A stretch of DNA of 57,840 bases from Aquabacterium sp. Lineage in GTDB: Bacteria > Pseudomonadota > Gammaproteobacteria > Burkholderiales > Burkholderiaceae_C. The notes below the pieces were generated by a model. The model worked only from the letters and a program-made list of their open reading frames with translations. It was not told the origin of the DNA and searched no databases. Both the position numbers and the translations under genes were made by a program. Position 1 is the stretch's first letter, and every line of letters begins with the position of its first letter. The DNA is taken from assembly GCF_021768455.1 (NCBI RefSeq), contig NZ_JAIZVX010000006.1, positions 1 through 57,840 of the forward strand, written 5' to 3'. Shown here in pieces: positions 43,505 through 53,434 of this stretch.

Positions 43505-43573
43505 CCCGCGCCGTTGTACCCGTGCAGTCCTCTTCGTTGACAAGCCTGAACCACTCACCCGAGACCACACCCC

Positions 43574-46500
43574 ATGTTAATTGGTGCCGTCCGCGTCGCA
43601 CTCAGACGCCCCTACACCTTCGCCGTGATGGCGCTGTTGCTGCTCATCATCGGCCCGCTGGTGGCCCTGCGTACGCCGACCGACATCTTCCCGGAGATTC
43701 GGATTCCGGTGATTGCGGTGGCCTGGCAATACACAGGCCTGTCGCCCGACCAGATGTCGGGGCGCGTCTCGGCGCCGTTCCAGCGCATTCTGACCACCTC
43801 GGTGAATGACATCGAGCACATCGAGGCCAGCACTTACCAGGGCGTTGGCGTCGTCAAGATCTTCTTCCAACCGGGGGTCAACATTGCCACCGCCAACGCG
43901 CAGGTGACGGCGGCTTCCCAGGTCGCGCTGCGCTTGATGCCTGCGGGCATCCAGCCGCCCGTCATCCTGAACTACAACGCGGCCACGGTGCCCATCCTCC
44001 AGGTGGCGCTGTCTGGTGAGGGCTTGTCGGAGCAGCAACTGTTCGATCTGGGCATGAACACGGTGCGAACGCCCCTGGTCACGGTACCCGGCGCAGCCAT
44101 TCCCCTGCCTTATGGCGGTAAGCAGCGCCAAGTCCAGATCGACGTGGACCCGGCTGCGCTTCAGGCACGAGGACTGTCTGCACAGGATATTGCAGCCGCG
44201 CTGGCTGCCCAGAACGTGCTGACGCCCATCGGCACGCAGAAAATTGGCAGCCTGGAATACCCCATCCAGCTCAACAGTGCGCCATCGGCCATTGCCGACA
44301 TCGGGCGCATTCCGGTGAAGGTCGTCAACGGGACGACCATCCTGCTGAGTGATGTCGCCCAGGTTCGTGACGGCAATGCGCCGCAAACCAACATCGTTCA
44401 TGTGGATGGCGGTCGCTCGGTGCTGATGTCGGTGCTCAAGAACGGATCGACCTCTACGCTGGCCATCGTTGACGGCGTGCGAGAGAAGCTGGATCAGATG
44501 CGTGCTGCGCTGCCGGAGGCACTCAAGGTGCTGCCCATCAATGACCAGTCCATCTTTGTTCGCGCCGCCGTCAAGGGCGTCGCGCTGGAAGGTGCAATTG
44601 CGGCCGTCCTCACGAGCGTGATGATCCTGCTTTTCCTGGGGAGCTGGCGCCCCACGCTCATCATCGCGGTGTCCATTCCTCTGTCCATCCTGGGCGCCAT
44701 CATCGCCTTGTCAGTGTTGGGGCAGACACTCAACCTCATGACCTTGGGCGGTCTGGCGCTGGCCGTGGGCATCCTGGTGGACGACGCCACGGTGACCATC
44801 GAGAACATCAGCTGGCATCTGGAGCAAGGCAAGGATGTCGAGACGGCCATCCTGGACGGCGCGCGGCAGATCGTGGTGCCGGCACTCGTCTCGCTGCTGT
44901 GCATCTGTATCGTGCTGGTGCCGATGTTCTTCCTGGATGGCGTTTCTCGCTTCCTTTTCGTCCCGATGGCCATGGCCGTGATGTTGGCCATGGTGTGTTC
45001 GTTCATCCTGTCGCGCACCCTGGTGCCGACCCTGGCCAAGTACCTGCTGCGCCCGCACGAGGCGCACGCGAGCAACGGTACGTCGCGCAACCCCTTGGTC
45101 CGCTTCCAGAAGAAGTTCGAAGCCGGGTTCGAAGGCGTTCGAGGCCGCTACCGTGTCCTGCTGGAAGCGGCCATGGCTCGCCGCGGCCGCTTCCTGCTCG
45201 GCTTCTCAGCAACCGTCCTGGCCTCGTTTGGCTTGCTGCCTTTCATTGGAAGCAACTTCTTCCCTTCGGTGGATTCCGGCCAAATCCTGATGCACGCCCG
45301 GGTTCCGGTTGGCACACGCATCGAGGAGACCGCCACCCGATTCGCAGAGATTGAGCGCGCCATCCGCAAGGTGATTCCGGCCGCAGAGATTGAGACCTTG
45401 GTGGACAACATCGGTCTTCCACCCAGCAATATCAACCTGACCTACAACAGCACGGGTGTCTCCGGATCGCATGATGGCGACTTTCAGATTGCCCTGCGCG
45501 AGGGCCACAAGCCCACGGCGGACTACGTCAGAGAACTGCGAAAAGTGCTGCCGGATGCATTCCCGGACAGCCAGTTCTGGTTCCCGCCGGCAGACATCGT
45601 CAGCCAGATTCTGAACTTTGGCGCCCCGGCGCCCATCGACATCCAGGTTCGCGGTCGTGACCTGGATGCCAACTTCCAGTTCGCGCAGCGTCTGGCGGCT
45701 CGCCTGCGCAGTGTCTCCGGCGTCGTGGATGTGCGTATCCAGCAGTCCAACACGGCCCCGGTGTTCAACGTGGCGCTGGATCGCGCACAGGCCCAGCAAC
45801 TCGGCTTGACGGCGCGAGACGTCACCAACAGTCTCGTGGTCAACCTGGCCGGTAGCAGCCAGGTTGCACCCACGTTCTGGCTCAACCCTGCCAACGGCAT
45901 CAGTTATCCCATCGTGATGCAGACGCCCCAGCACGAACTCGACTCGTTGGCAGCCTTGCAGAATCTGCCGGTCGGCAACGGCAGTGCCACGGGCTCGGCA
46001 ACCTTGGGGGGTGTCGCAAGTTTCGAGCGAGGCATGGGAAGCACAGTCATCAGCCACCATGACGTTCAGCCCATGGTCCAGGTCCATGCCGCGGCGCAGG
46101 GACGCGACCTGGGCGCGGTGGCGGCAGACATCCGCGCCGTGCTGACCGAGTTGCACGGTGATCTGCCCAAGGGAGCCACGGTTCAGCTGATGGGCCAGGT
46201 GCAAACCATGGACCGTGCCTTCACCGGGCTTTTTGTCGGCATTGCTGGGGCCGTACTGCTGATCTACCTGCTGGTGGTGGTGAACTTCCAGTCTTGGCGG
46301 GACCCCGCAGTCATCATCTCCGCATTGCCCGCCGCACTGGCTGGCATTGTCTGGATGCTGTTTGCCAGCCAGACGACCCTGTCGGTTCCCGCGCTGACCG
46401 GCGCCATCATGTGCATGGGCGTGGCAACGGCCAACAGCGTGTTGGTGGTGAGCTTTGCGCGTGAGCGCCTGACCGAACTTGGAGACGCCACTGCCGCCGC

Positions 46501-46780
46501 GCTTGAGGCGGGCTCTATGCGTTTCCGCCCCGTGCTGATGACGGCGCTGGCCATGGTCATCGGCATGCTTCCCATGGCCCTGGGCCTGGGTGAGGGCGGC
46601 GAGCAGAACGCGCCCCTCGGCCGGGCGGTCGTGGGGGGGCTGATCACCGCGACGGTGGCCACCCTGGTCTTCGTCCCCGTGCTCTTCAGTCTCGTGCATG
46701 CCCGTGACAAACGCGCGGCCAATGAATCTTCGTCTGCCGATCCCTTCAACGCATCTACGGAGCAAAGCGCTCATGCCTAA
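43574..46780 (+). CDS. RND-family efflux pump, inner-membrane permease
   Basis: A 1068-residue RND permease of full family length with 12 predicted membrane helices in two halves. Landmarks are RRPYTFAVMALLLLIIGPLV (TM1, about 11-30), the periplasmic start TPTDIFPEIRIPVIAV, and the proton-relay helix AVGILVDDATVTIENISWHL with two adjacent Asp (about 396-415). The mirrored second half has AIMCMGVATANSVLVVSFAR. It forms a tripartite pump with the adaptor and outer-membrane genes that follow with overlapping starts. A cluster ending in MFS and RND exporters points to export of toxic aldehydes, aromatics or drugs; the substrate is not readable. Confidence 0.93.
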   Translation: MLIGAVRVALRRPYTFAVMALLLLIIGPLVALRTPTDIFPEIRIPVIAVAWQYTGLSPDQMSGRVSAPFQRILTTSVNDIEHIEASTYQGVGVVKIFFQPGVNIATANAQVTAASQVALRLMPAGIQPPVILNYNAATVPILQVALSGEGLSEQQLFDLGMNTVRTPLVTVPGAAIPLPYGGKQRQVQIDVDPAALQARGLSAQDIAAALAAQNVLTPIGTQKIGSLEYPIQLNSAPSAIADIGRIPVKVVNGTTILLSDVAQVRDGNAPQTNIVHVDGGRSVLMSVLKNGSTSTLAIVDGVREKLDQMRAALPEALKVLPINDQSIFVRAAVKGVALEGAIAAVLTSVMILLFLGSWRPTLIIAVSIPLSILGAIIALSVLGQTLNLMTLGGLALAVGILVDDATVTIENISWHLEQGKDVETAILDGARQIVVPALVSLLCICIVLVPMFFLDGVSRFLFVPMAMAVMLAMVCSFILSRTLVPTLAKYLLRPHEAHASNGTSRNPLVRFQKKFEAGFEGVRGRYRVLLEAAMARRGRFLLGFSATVLASFGLLPFIGSNFFPSVDSGQILMHARVPVGTRIEETATRFAEIERAIRKVIPAAEIETLVDNIGLPPSNINLTYNSTGVSGSHDGDFQIALREGHKPTADYVRELRKVLPDAFPDSQFWFPPADIVSQILNFGAPAPIDIQVRGRDLDANFQFAQRLAARLRSVSGVVDVRIQQSNTAPVFNVALDRAQAQQLGLTARDVTNSLVVNLAGSSQVAPTFWLNPANGISYPIVMQTPQHELDSLAALQNLPVGNGSATGSATLGGVASFERGMGSTVISHHDVQPMVQVHAAAQGRDLGAVAADIRAVLTELHGDLPKGATVQLMGQVQTMDRAFTGLFVGIAGAVLLIYLLVVVNFQSWRDPAVIISALPAALAGIVWMLFASQTTLSVPALTGAIMCMGVATANSVLVVSFARERLTELGDATAAALEAGSMRFRPVLMTALAMVIGMLPMALGLGEGGEQNAPLGRAVVGGLITATVATLVFVPVLFSLVHARDKRAANESSSADPFNASTEQSAHA

Positions 46781-47933
46781 TTCGATGAAATCCCTCCGGG
46801 CTCGAGCTCGGGCCCGGGCTCCGGTCCTGGTGGTCGTACTCGCTGCTGCTGGCGTCATCGCCGTCGGGCTCATCTCCCGACGCACGCAGGCCCAGGAACT
46901 ACAGGCCCTGGCCGTGGCCCAGGCCGTTCCGGCCGTAAAGACTGTGGCCCCAACGTCGCTGGCTGCTGCCGAAATGGAATTGCCTGCGCGCATTGAGGCA
47001 TGGGCGCGTGCTCCGCTCAACGCAAGAGTCAGTGGCTATCTGAAGGCCTGGCACGCCGACATCGGAGCCAAGGTCAAGGCCGGGCAACTGTTGGGTGAGA
47101 TCGAGACGCCGGAACTGGACCAGCAACTCTCGCAAGCGCGCTCGGAACTGACCACCGCGCGCAGCAACGCTGCCCTGGCCGCAAGTACCGCCCAGCGCTG
47201 GCAGGCATTGCTGGGCAGTGATTCGGTCTCGCGCCAGGAGGTCGACGAGAAGGTGAGCGACCTCGCGGCCAAGGAGTCCCTGGCCAAAGGTCTGCAGGCC
47301 AACGTGGACCGCGTCCAGGCGACAAAGCAGTACGCTCGACTGGTCGCGCCATTCGACGGCGTCGTGACGGCGCGCAACACCGACATTGGCGCGCTGGTGA
47401 CCGCGGGATCGGCACCCGGACAGGAACTCTTCGTCGTCTCCGACATCCGTCGCCTGCGCATCTATGTGACCGTGCCGCAGCGGCAAGTCCCTCGCATCCG
47501 GCTTGGCAGCGAGGCGATTCTCGCGGTGCCCGAACGCCCAGGCCAGCTCTTCAAGGCGCGTGTGGAATCGCGAGCCCAGGCCATTCAGGCAGGAACGGGA
47601 GGCATGCTGGTGCAACTGGTGGTGGACAACGCCGCCGGCGAACTGCTGCCGGGCTCCTTCGCGACCGTCAAATTCCCGCAGGCAGGCAATGCAGGCCGCC
47701 TCGGCGTTCCACCCGGCGCTCTGATCTACGGCAAGGATGGGGTTCGCGTCGCGCTCCTGCAAGGTGACAGGGCCGTCATCAAGCCGGTGAGCATCTCCAG
47801 AGACCTCGGCTCCGTGGTCGAACTGGGTGGAGGCATCGCGCCATCGGACCGCGTCATCGACAGTCCGCCCGATGGGCTGAGAAGCGGTGATCGGGTACGC
47901 GTCACCAGCGATACGAGCAAGGCATCGTCATGA
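46773..47933 (+). CDS. RND efflux periplasmic adaptor (membrane fusion protein)
   Basis: A 386-residue adaptor. An N-terminal membrane anchor (VLVVVLAAAGVIAVGLI, about 18-34) follows an Arg-rich stretch. Then come the lipoyl halves (ARVSGYLKAWHADIGAKVKA, about 85-104, and YARLVAPFDGVVTARNTDIG, about 188-207) around a coiled-coil hairpin, and beta-barrel and membrane-proximal domains (FVVSDIRRLRIYVTVPQ). The ATG at 46773 lies inside the last codons of the permease gene (8-bp overlap). Codons 7-15 alternate Ala and Arg. Confidence 0.92.
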   Translation: MPNSMKSLRARARARAPVLVVVLAAAGVIAVGLISRRTQAQELQALAVAQAVPAVKTVAPTSLAAAEMELPARIEAWARAPLNARVSGYLKAWHADIGAKVKAGQLLGEIETPELDQQLSQARSELTTARSNAALAASTAQRWQALLGSDSVSRQEVDEKVSDLAAKESLAKGLQANVDRVQATKQYARLVAPFDGVVTARNTDIGALVTAGSAPGQELFVVSDIRRLRIYVTVPQRQVPRIRLGSEAILAVPERPGQLFKARVESRAQAIQAGTGGMLVQLVVDNAAGELLPGSFATVKFPQAGNAGRLGVPPGALIYGKDGVRVALLQGDRAVIKPVSISRDLGSVVELGGGIAPSDRVIDSPPDGLRSGDRVRVTSDTSKASS

Positions 47934-49363
47934 GCCTCGTCAAGAATCGAGGGGCGCGAGCCTGGCTGCTTTCCCCCATCGCCCTGGCGCTGATCGCGTG
48001 CGCGCAAGTTGCGCCGGTCGCGCCACCCAGGGTCGAGGTGCCGCCGGCTTACAAGGGAGCGGCGACACCGGCTTCGCGTGACGAGTCGAGGATTTCCCTG
48101 AACTGGTGGGAACTCTACGGTGACGAGGAGCTGAATCGGCACCAGGCGGAGCTGCTTGAGCGCAGCCCGGACCTTGCCAGCGCGCTGGCACGCCATGAGC
48201 AAGCGCAAGCAGCGATGAGTGCCGTTCGTTCGACCCAAGCGCCGACGGTAGGTGTTGGCCTGGGGGCGCAGCGACTGCGGCAAAGCGAACTCAGGCCCCT
48301 GCGTGTACTGGGGCCGAACTCGCCGGATCGGTACAACAGCGCCACGGCGGAGCTGGACCTTTCCTATGAAGTCGACCTCTGGGGGCGGGTCAGGCAGCGT
48401 GTGGCCGCCGGAGAGGCCGAACTGCGCGCAGCCGATGCCGATCTTCAGGGGGCACGCCTCTCACTTCAGGCGCAGTTGGCTGACAGCTGGCTGGCACTTC
48501 GTGGAGCCGACGCCGAGCTAAGCCTGCTGCGCGAGACTTTGACGAGTTACGAGCGCGCTGTCGAACTGCTCGACGCCCGCCATCGCCAAGGAATTTCATC
48601 GGGGCTTGACCTAGCGCGCGCGCAAGGCCAGGCGGACGCAACGCGTTCACAGTTGAAGCAGGCGCAGGCGCGTCGAGCGGTGCTGGAGCATTCCGTGGCT
48701 GCCCTGATCGGTGCCAACGCCTCGACCTTCAGTGTTGCGCCGCGCGTCGTGAAGTTCACTACCCCTGCCATCCCGGTGGGCTTGCCATCGGAACTGCTGG
48801 AGCGGCGCCCCGACATTCGAGCCGCAAAAGAGCGCGTCAGTGCAGCGGCCGCGTCTGTGGGAGTGGCCAAGGCGGCCTTCTTCCCGGCCCTGACGCTGGG
48901 GGCCCAGGGCGGCTTCCAAAGCAGCGATTTCAGTCGCTTCATCGAAGCGCCCAACTTGTTCTGGGCCATTGGTCCGAGCTTGGCGGTGACCTTGTTCGAT
49001 GGTGGCCGACGCAAGGCCGAGCAAGCGCGCACCGAGGCCGTCTTGGACGAAGCGGGCCAGCGCTACCGGGGCGTGGTGCTGGGCGCATTCCAGCAGGTTG
49101 AAGACCAACTCGCCTTATTGAACAACTACGCCGACGCCGCCGCCAGCGAACAAGCCGCAGCGGCGAGTGCGAACCGAGCTTTGGAAATGGCGGAGAGCCG
49201 CTACCGCGGTGGTGCCGCCAACTATCTTGACGTGCTGACTGCGCAGACTGCCCAGCTCCTCGCGCGGCGAGCCGAGTTGGACTTGCTCACCCGCCAGCGC
49301 CGCGCATCTGTGCAGCTCATTCGGGCTTTGGGGGGCGGGTGGTCTCCGGGCGCCGAGGCGTAA
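47930..49363 (+). CDS. NodT-family outer-membrane efflux lipoprotein
   Basis: A 477-residue TolC-superfamily channel. The N-terminus has a lipobox (LALIACAQ, Cys near residue 24). Two repeated helical-hairpin halves follow, with typical TolC-like stretches: LSYEVDLWGRVRQRVAAGEA (about 144-163), LLERRPDIRAAKERVSAA (about 287-304) and LDVLTAQTAQLLARRAE. It overlaps the adaptor gene as ATGA and completes the tripartite pump. It is the last gene of the operon; the IS element begins about 170 bp later. Confidence 0.92.
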   Translation: MSLVKNRGARAWLLSPIALALIACAQVAPVAPPRVEVPPAYKGAATPASRDESRISLNWWELYGDEELNRHQAELLERSPDLASALARHEQAQAAMSAVRSTQAPTVGVGLGAQRLRQSELRPLRVLGPNSPDRYNSATAELDLSYEVDLWGRVRQRVAAGEAELRAADADLQGARLSLQAQLADSWLALRGADAELSLLRETLTSYERAVELLDARHRQGISSGLDLARAQGQADATRSQLKQAQARRAVLEHSVAALIGANASTFSVAPRVVKFTTPAIPVGLPSELLERRPDIRAAKERVSAAAASVGVAKAAFFPALTLGAQGGFQSSDFSRFIEAPNLFWAIGPSLAVTLFDGGRRKAEQARTEAVLDEAGQRYRGVVLGAFQQVEDQLALLNNYADAAASEQAAAASANRALEMAESRYRGGAANYLDVLTAQTAQLLARRAELDLLTRQRRASVQLIRALGGGWSPGAEA

Positions 49364-49536
49364 CGACAACTTCGTCGTTGAGCTGAAATCTGGTGCTTGA
49401 GGCTAATAGGTGCTCGCCCTCGCTTGCGTCATTAGCCAGACGCCATCACGCAGTTCGAGGTCGATGTCCAGCTGCAGCGGCCAAGTTCCTCGCGCCCCCC
49501 AAATTGTTGAATCACGAGCAAAACTGAGCCACTGAA

Positions 49537-51143
49537 GGGCGGGGGTGCGGACGAATTCTTGGACTACCTTCAGGTAGTAGTTCATGTATTCATACGAGGA
49601 TCGGCTGCGAGCCGTGCAGCTCTACATCAAGTTGGGCAAACGTATTGGGTTGACCATTCGCCAGCTCGGCTATCCAACGAAGAACGCGCTCAGGAACTGG
49701 TACCGCGAATTCGAGACGAGCCAAGACTTGCGCGCAGGTTACGCACGTCGGCCCAGGTACTCCGAGGCGGACAAACGCCGGGCAGTGGAGCATTACCTTG
49801 AGCACGGCCGCTGCATCGCGCTGACGATCAAGGCGCTCGGCTATTCCTCAAGGGCAATGTTGTCTGCGTGGCTTCAAGAGCTCCATCCGCAGGATGGCGT
49901 GCGTGTCGTTAGCCGATCCCCGGAGCTGCCCCCCGAAGCCAAGCAGTCTGCGGTGATTGCCTTGTGCACACGCCACTCCAGCGCGCAGACTGTCGCCAAC
50001 GAGGTTGGCGTGTGTCGTGGCTCGCTGTAAAGTGGAAGAATCAACTGCTCGGCCGCGACGTATCCGCATCGATGAAGCGCAAGCAAGACGCCCCCGCAAG
50101 CTCCGATCAAGCAGCCTTGGAACAACAGCTAGAAGCGCTGCGACAGGACGTCAGGCGGTTGCAGCTCGAGAAGGACCTGCTGAAGAAGGCGAACGAACTC
50201 CTAAAAAAAGAACTGGGCATCGACCAGCAGGACCTGACGAATCGGGAGAAGACACTGTTGGTTGATGCCCTGAAGGCCACTTACTCGGTGACGGACCTGC
50301 TCTGCGAGCTCAAGCTGCCACGCAGTTCCTATTTCTACCATCGGGCCCGACTTCAAGTGGCCGAGAAGTATGCCGACGTGCGCAAGGCCATGACCGACAT
50401 CTTTGAGCGCAACTACAGGTGCTACGGCTCCCGGCGGATACACGCCTCGCTGGCCGACCGGTCGATGACCGTGTCTGAGAAGGTTGTGCGGCGCCTGATG
50501 AAGGAAGAATGCCTGGTTGCCGCAACAAGTAAGCGTCGTCGGTACGGCTCGTACATGGGTGAGATCAGCCCCGCGCCGGACAATCTCCTCAACCGAGATT
50601 TCAGCGCCAGTGCACCGAACGAGAAGTGGCTCACCGACATTACGGAATTCCATATCCCGGCCGGCAAGGTCTACTTGTCGCCCATGATCGATTGCTTCGA
50701 TGGCATGGTCGTGAGCTGGTCAATCGGCACTCGACCAAATGCCGAGCTGGTCAACACGATGCTGGATTCGGCCATCGACAAGATTGCTACCAGCAGCTCC
50801 AGGCCCGTGGTGCATTCGGACCGCGGTGCCCACTATCGCTGGCCGGGCTGGCTATCGCGGATTACCGACGCCAAGATGATTCGATCCATGTCGCGCAAAG
50901 GGTGTTCGCCTGACAACGCTGCATGTGAGGGCTTCTTCGGCCGCTTGAAGATCGAGATGTTCTTCTCTCGCGACTGGCTGCACACGACCATCGACGAGTT
51001 CATCGCCTGCTTGGACACATACATCCGGTGGTACAACGAGGCGCGGATCAAAGTCTCCCTTGGTGCTCGCAGCCCTGTCGAGCATCGCCAAAGCCTGGGA
51101 ATCGCCGTTTAACCAGTCCAAGTTTTCTGCCGCACCCCCCACA
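49537..51143 (+). mobile_element. Frameshifted IS3-family insertion sequence (element 2)
   Basis: An element of about 1.6 kb of a type unrelated to element 1. Terminal inverted repeats are visible: left GGTGCGGACGAATTCTTGGA (starting 49544) against the right end read inward, GGTGCGGCAGAAAACTTGGA (51136 down to 51117), with a G-run outside. The outer ends are placed at about 49537 and 51143 (TGTGGGGGG read inward). No target duplication is obvious. It sits between the end of the efflux operon and the glmS region. Confidence 0.72.
49584..51112 (+). pseudogene. IS3-family transposase with 1-nt frameshift (element 2)
   Basis: The N-terminal part (49584-50030) carries two helix-turn-helix modules (YEDRLRAVQLYIKLGKRIGL, LGYPTKNALRNWYREFE; ADKRRAVEHYLEHGRC, LGYSSRAMLSAWLQEL). 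It ends at a TAA where related transposases continue with Tyr-Lys-Trp-Lys-Asn. The next frame resumes at once as KWKNQLLGRD. Loss of one base from a TACAAGTGG-like sequence near 50029 explains the break. The second part (start at ATG 50072 if translated separately, 346 codons) has the leucine zipper (LEALRQDVRRLQLEKDLLKK) and an intact DDE set: WLTDITEF, VVHSDRGAHY and NAACEGFFGRLK. The catalytic half could still be made alone, but without its DNA-binding half. Confidence 0.82.
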
Positions 51144-51242
51144 TCGAGCGAGGACTGCGCTCGGTCGGCCTCTGACATCCTGATCCTCGGACGGCGCGAA
51201 AAACACCAGTGCGCCGAGCACACCCGCGGCTGTTACAGGTTT

Positions 51243-51257
51243 CGACAGACCTTATTC
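51243..51257 (+). repeat. Copy 2 of the 15-bp dispersed repeat, within a 58-nt inverted structure
   Basis: CGACAGACCTTATTC again. Here AGACCT (51247-51252) pairs with AGGTCT (51299-51304) and CGCTG (51261-51265) with CAGCG (51286-51290), separated by 8 nt on both sides, giving a symmetric imperfect hairpin. A related CGACAGGTCTTG begins at 51295. Confidence 0.55.
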
Positions 51258-51344
51258 AAACGCTGCATGTCGGGCGGGCAAAAATCAGCGCATTCGACAG
51301 GTCTTGAGGCCTTCAAAACTGTTGCGCCTTACCTGGGAAGAGTC

Positions 51345-51359
51345 CGACAGACCTTATTC
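51345..51359 (+). repeat. Copy 3 of the 15-bp dispersed repeat, just after glmS
   Basis: An identical CGACAGACCTTATTC 32 bp past the glmS stop and 102 bp from copy 2. With the divergent copy at 51295, repeat starts are spaced 52 and 50 bp. Confidence 0.55.
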
Positions 51360-51391
51360 CAACCGATCACCAGTCAAAAGCCCCCAGCACC

Positions 51392-53275
51392 TCACTCCAC
51401 CGTGACGCTCTTGGCCAGGTTGCGGGGCTTGTCGACGTCGGTGCCCTTGGCGCAGGCCGTGTGATACGCCAGCAACTGCAGCGGCACAACGTGCAAGATC
51501 GCTGACAAGGCACCGTAGTGCTCGGGCAGGCGGATCACGTGGATGCCGGGCTCGGCCTGGATCTGCGTGTCGGCGTCGGCGCACACATAGAGCTCACCGC
51601 CGCGGGCCTTCACTTCCTGCATGTTGCTCTTGAGCTTTTCCAGCAGGGCGTCGTGGGGGGCCACCACCACCACGGGCATCTCGGCGGTCACCAGGGCCAG
51701 GGGGCCGTGCTTGAGTTCACCGGCCGGGTAGGCCTCGGCGTGGATGTAGCTGATCTCTTTCAGCTTCAGCGCGCCTTCGAGGGCGATGGGGTAATGCAGG
51801 CCGCGGCCCAGGAACAGGGCGTTGTCCTTGCGGGCAAAGGACTCGGCCCAGGCGATCACCTGGGGCTCCAGCGCCAGCACGCTTTGCAGCGCGGCGGGCA
51901 GGTGGCGCATGGCCTTGAGGTGGCCAGCTTCGGCCTCGGCGCTCAGGTGGCCGCGCAGCTTGGCCAGGGTCAGCGTGAGCAGGAACAGCGCCGCCAGCTG
52001 GGTGGTGAAAGCCTTGGTCGAGGCCACGCCAATTTCCACACCGGCGCGGGTCACGTAGGCCAGCTTGCACTCGCGCACCATGGCACTGGTGCTGACGTTG
52101 CAGATGGTCAGCGTCTGCTCCATGCCCAGGCTGCGAGCGTGCTTGAGTGCGGCGATGGTGTCGGCCGTTTCGCCCGACTGGCTGATGGTCACGATCAGGG
52201 TGCGCGCATCGGGCACGCTGTCGCGGTAGCGGTACTCGCTGGCGATCTCCACCTGCGTGGGGATCTTCGCGATGGACTCCAGCCAGTACTTCGCGGCCGA
52301 GCCCGAGTAGTAGCTGGTGCCGCAGGCCAGGATCAGCACGCGGTCGATCTGGCCGAACACGGCCTCGGCCTGCTCGCCAAACAGCGTGGGCGTGATGGCC
52401 TCGACGCCTTCCAGCGTGTCGGCAATGGCGCGCGGCTGCTCGAAGATTTCCTTCTGCATGTAGTGGCGATAGGGGCCCAGCTCGACGGCGCCGCTGTGCG
52501 CGGTCACGGTGCGCACGGGGCGCTCTTCAGGGCTCACGCGCTGGTGGACTTCGCTGCCGGCGGCCTTGTGCTCGATCCAGTGGCGGCCCGGCTGCAGGTC
52601 GACCACGTCGCCCTCTTCCAGGTAGACGATCTGGTCGGTCACACCGGCCAGGGCCATGGCATCGGAGGCCAGGAAGCGCTCGCTGGCGTCCACGCCGCCC
52701 ACGCCCATGATCAGGGGCGAGCCCTGGCGTGCGCCGATCACGCGCTGGGGTTCATCGCGGTGGAACACGGCAATGGCGTAGGCGCCCGTGAGGCGCGAGG
52801 TGGCGGCCTTGACGGCGGCAAACAGGTCGCCGTCGTAGAGGTGGTCGACCAGGTGGGCGATCACCTCGGTGTCGGTCTGGCTCAGGAACACGTAGCCCTT
52901 GGCCTGCAGTTCGGCGCGCAGTTGCTCGTGGTTCTCGATGATGCCGTTGTGGACCAGGGCGACGCGGCCCGGCTTGGCCGTGGCGGCATCGGCACCCGGG
53001 CCGTGGGAGAAGTGCGGGTGGGCGTTGTGCACGGCGGGCGCGCCGTGGGTGGCCCAGCGGGTGTGGGCGATGCCCAGGGTGCTGGCAATGCCTTCTTCGG
53101 CGGCCTGGCCGTTGAGCTCGGCAACGCGCTGGGTGCTGCGCGAACGGCGCAGGGCCCCGTCTTGCAGCACGGCCACGCCGCAGGAGTCGTAACCGCGGTA
53201 TTCCAGGCGCTTGAGGCCTTCAACGAGGACGGGAACGATGTTGCGCGAACCGACCGCGCCGACGATGCCACACAT
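51392..53275 (-). CDS. glmS: Glutamine--fructose-6-phosphate aminotransferase (isomerizing)
   Basis: A 627-residue GlmS making glucosamine 6-phosphate from fructose 6-phosphate and glutamine, the first step to UDP-GlcNAc. The catalytic Cys is residue 2 (MCGIVGAVG). The glutaminase domain covers about 1-240 ([27 protein letters not shown]), followed by two SIS sugar-isomerase domains ([40 protein letters not shown]). The C-terminus [13 protein letters not shown] is diagnostic. It is about 15-20 residues longer than E. coli GlmS. glmU lies nearby, as in related Burkholderiales. Confidence 0.97.
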   Translation of the reverse strand: MCGIVGAVGSRNIVPVLVEGLKRLEYRGYDSCGVAVLQDGALRRSRSTQRVAELNGQAAEEGIASTLGIAHTRWATHGAPAVHNAHPHFSHGPGADAATAKPGRVALVHNGIIENHEQLRAELQAKGYVFLSQTDTEVIAHLVDHLYDGDLFAAVKAATSRLTGAYAIAVFHRDEPQRVIGARQGSPLIMGVGGVDASERFLASDAMALAGVTDQIVYLEEGDVVDLQPGRHWIEHKAAGSEVHQRVSPEERPVRTVTAHSGAVELGPYRHYMQKEIFEQPRAIADTLEGVEAITPTLFGEQAEAVFGQIDRVLILACGTSYYSGSAAKYWLESIAKIPTQVEIASEYRYRDSVPDARTLIVTISQSGETADTIAALKHARSLGMEQTLTICNVSTSAMVRECKLAYVTRAGVEIGVASTKAFTTQLAALFLLTLTLAKLRGHLSAEAEAGHLKAMRHLPAALQSVLALEPQVIAWAESFARKDNALFLGRGLHYPIALEGALKLKEISYIHAEAYPAGELKHGPLALVTAEMPVVVVAPHDALLEKLKSNMQEVKARGGELYVCADADTQIQAEPGIHVIRLPEHYGALSAILHVVPLQLLAYHTACAKGTDVDKPRNLAKSVTVE

Positions 53276-53344
53276 GCTGCTTCTCCTGAAACCTTGAGCG
53301 ATGGCAGGATGCTAGCCACGTCAGCGAGAAATGTTCATCCTTTA

Positions 53345-53404
53345 TTGGGTGACTTTTGCACGATTCACCCAACACCACCCATACATGGGTGACTTTCATC
53401 ACCA
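53345..53404. promoter_or_regulatory. Inverted and direct repeats in the glmS / lrp-like divergent promoter
   Basis: TTGGGTGA (53345-53352) and TCACCCAA (53365-53372) form a perfect inverted repeat with 12 bp between. TGGGTGACTTT is repeated at 53386-53396, and TCACCA at 53399-53404 gives a second, looser inverted pair. Multiple half-sites spaced this way suit an Lrp/AsnC octamer acting on its own gene and perhaps on glmS. Confidence 0.55.
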
Positions 53405-53434
53405 ATCCCATTCATTTGAATTATTCTTCCACGC

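Noticed and set aside
50203-50210. A7G slippery sequence in element 2 as a programmed frameshift site
   Set aside because: The leucine zipper before it and the DDE domain after it are already in the same frame; a -1 shift here would lead to an early stop. The real frame break is at 50028-50030.
51243-51359. The 50-52 bp spaced repeats after glmS as a CRISPR array or integron attC series
   Set aside because: There are only three copies, one of them divergent, repeat length is 8-15 bp, no cas or integrase gene is nearby, and the attC core sequences are absent.
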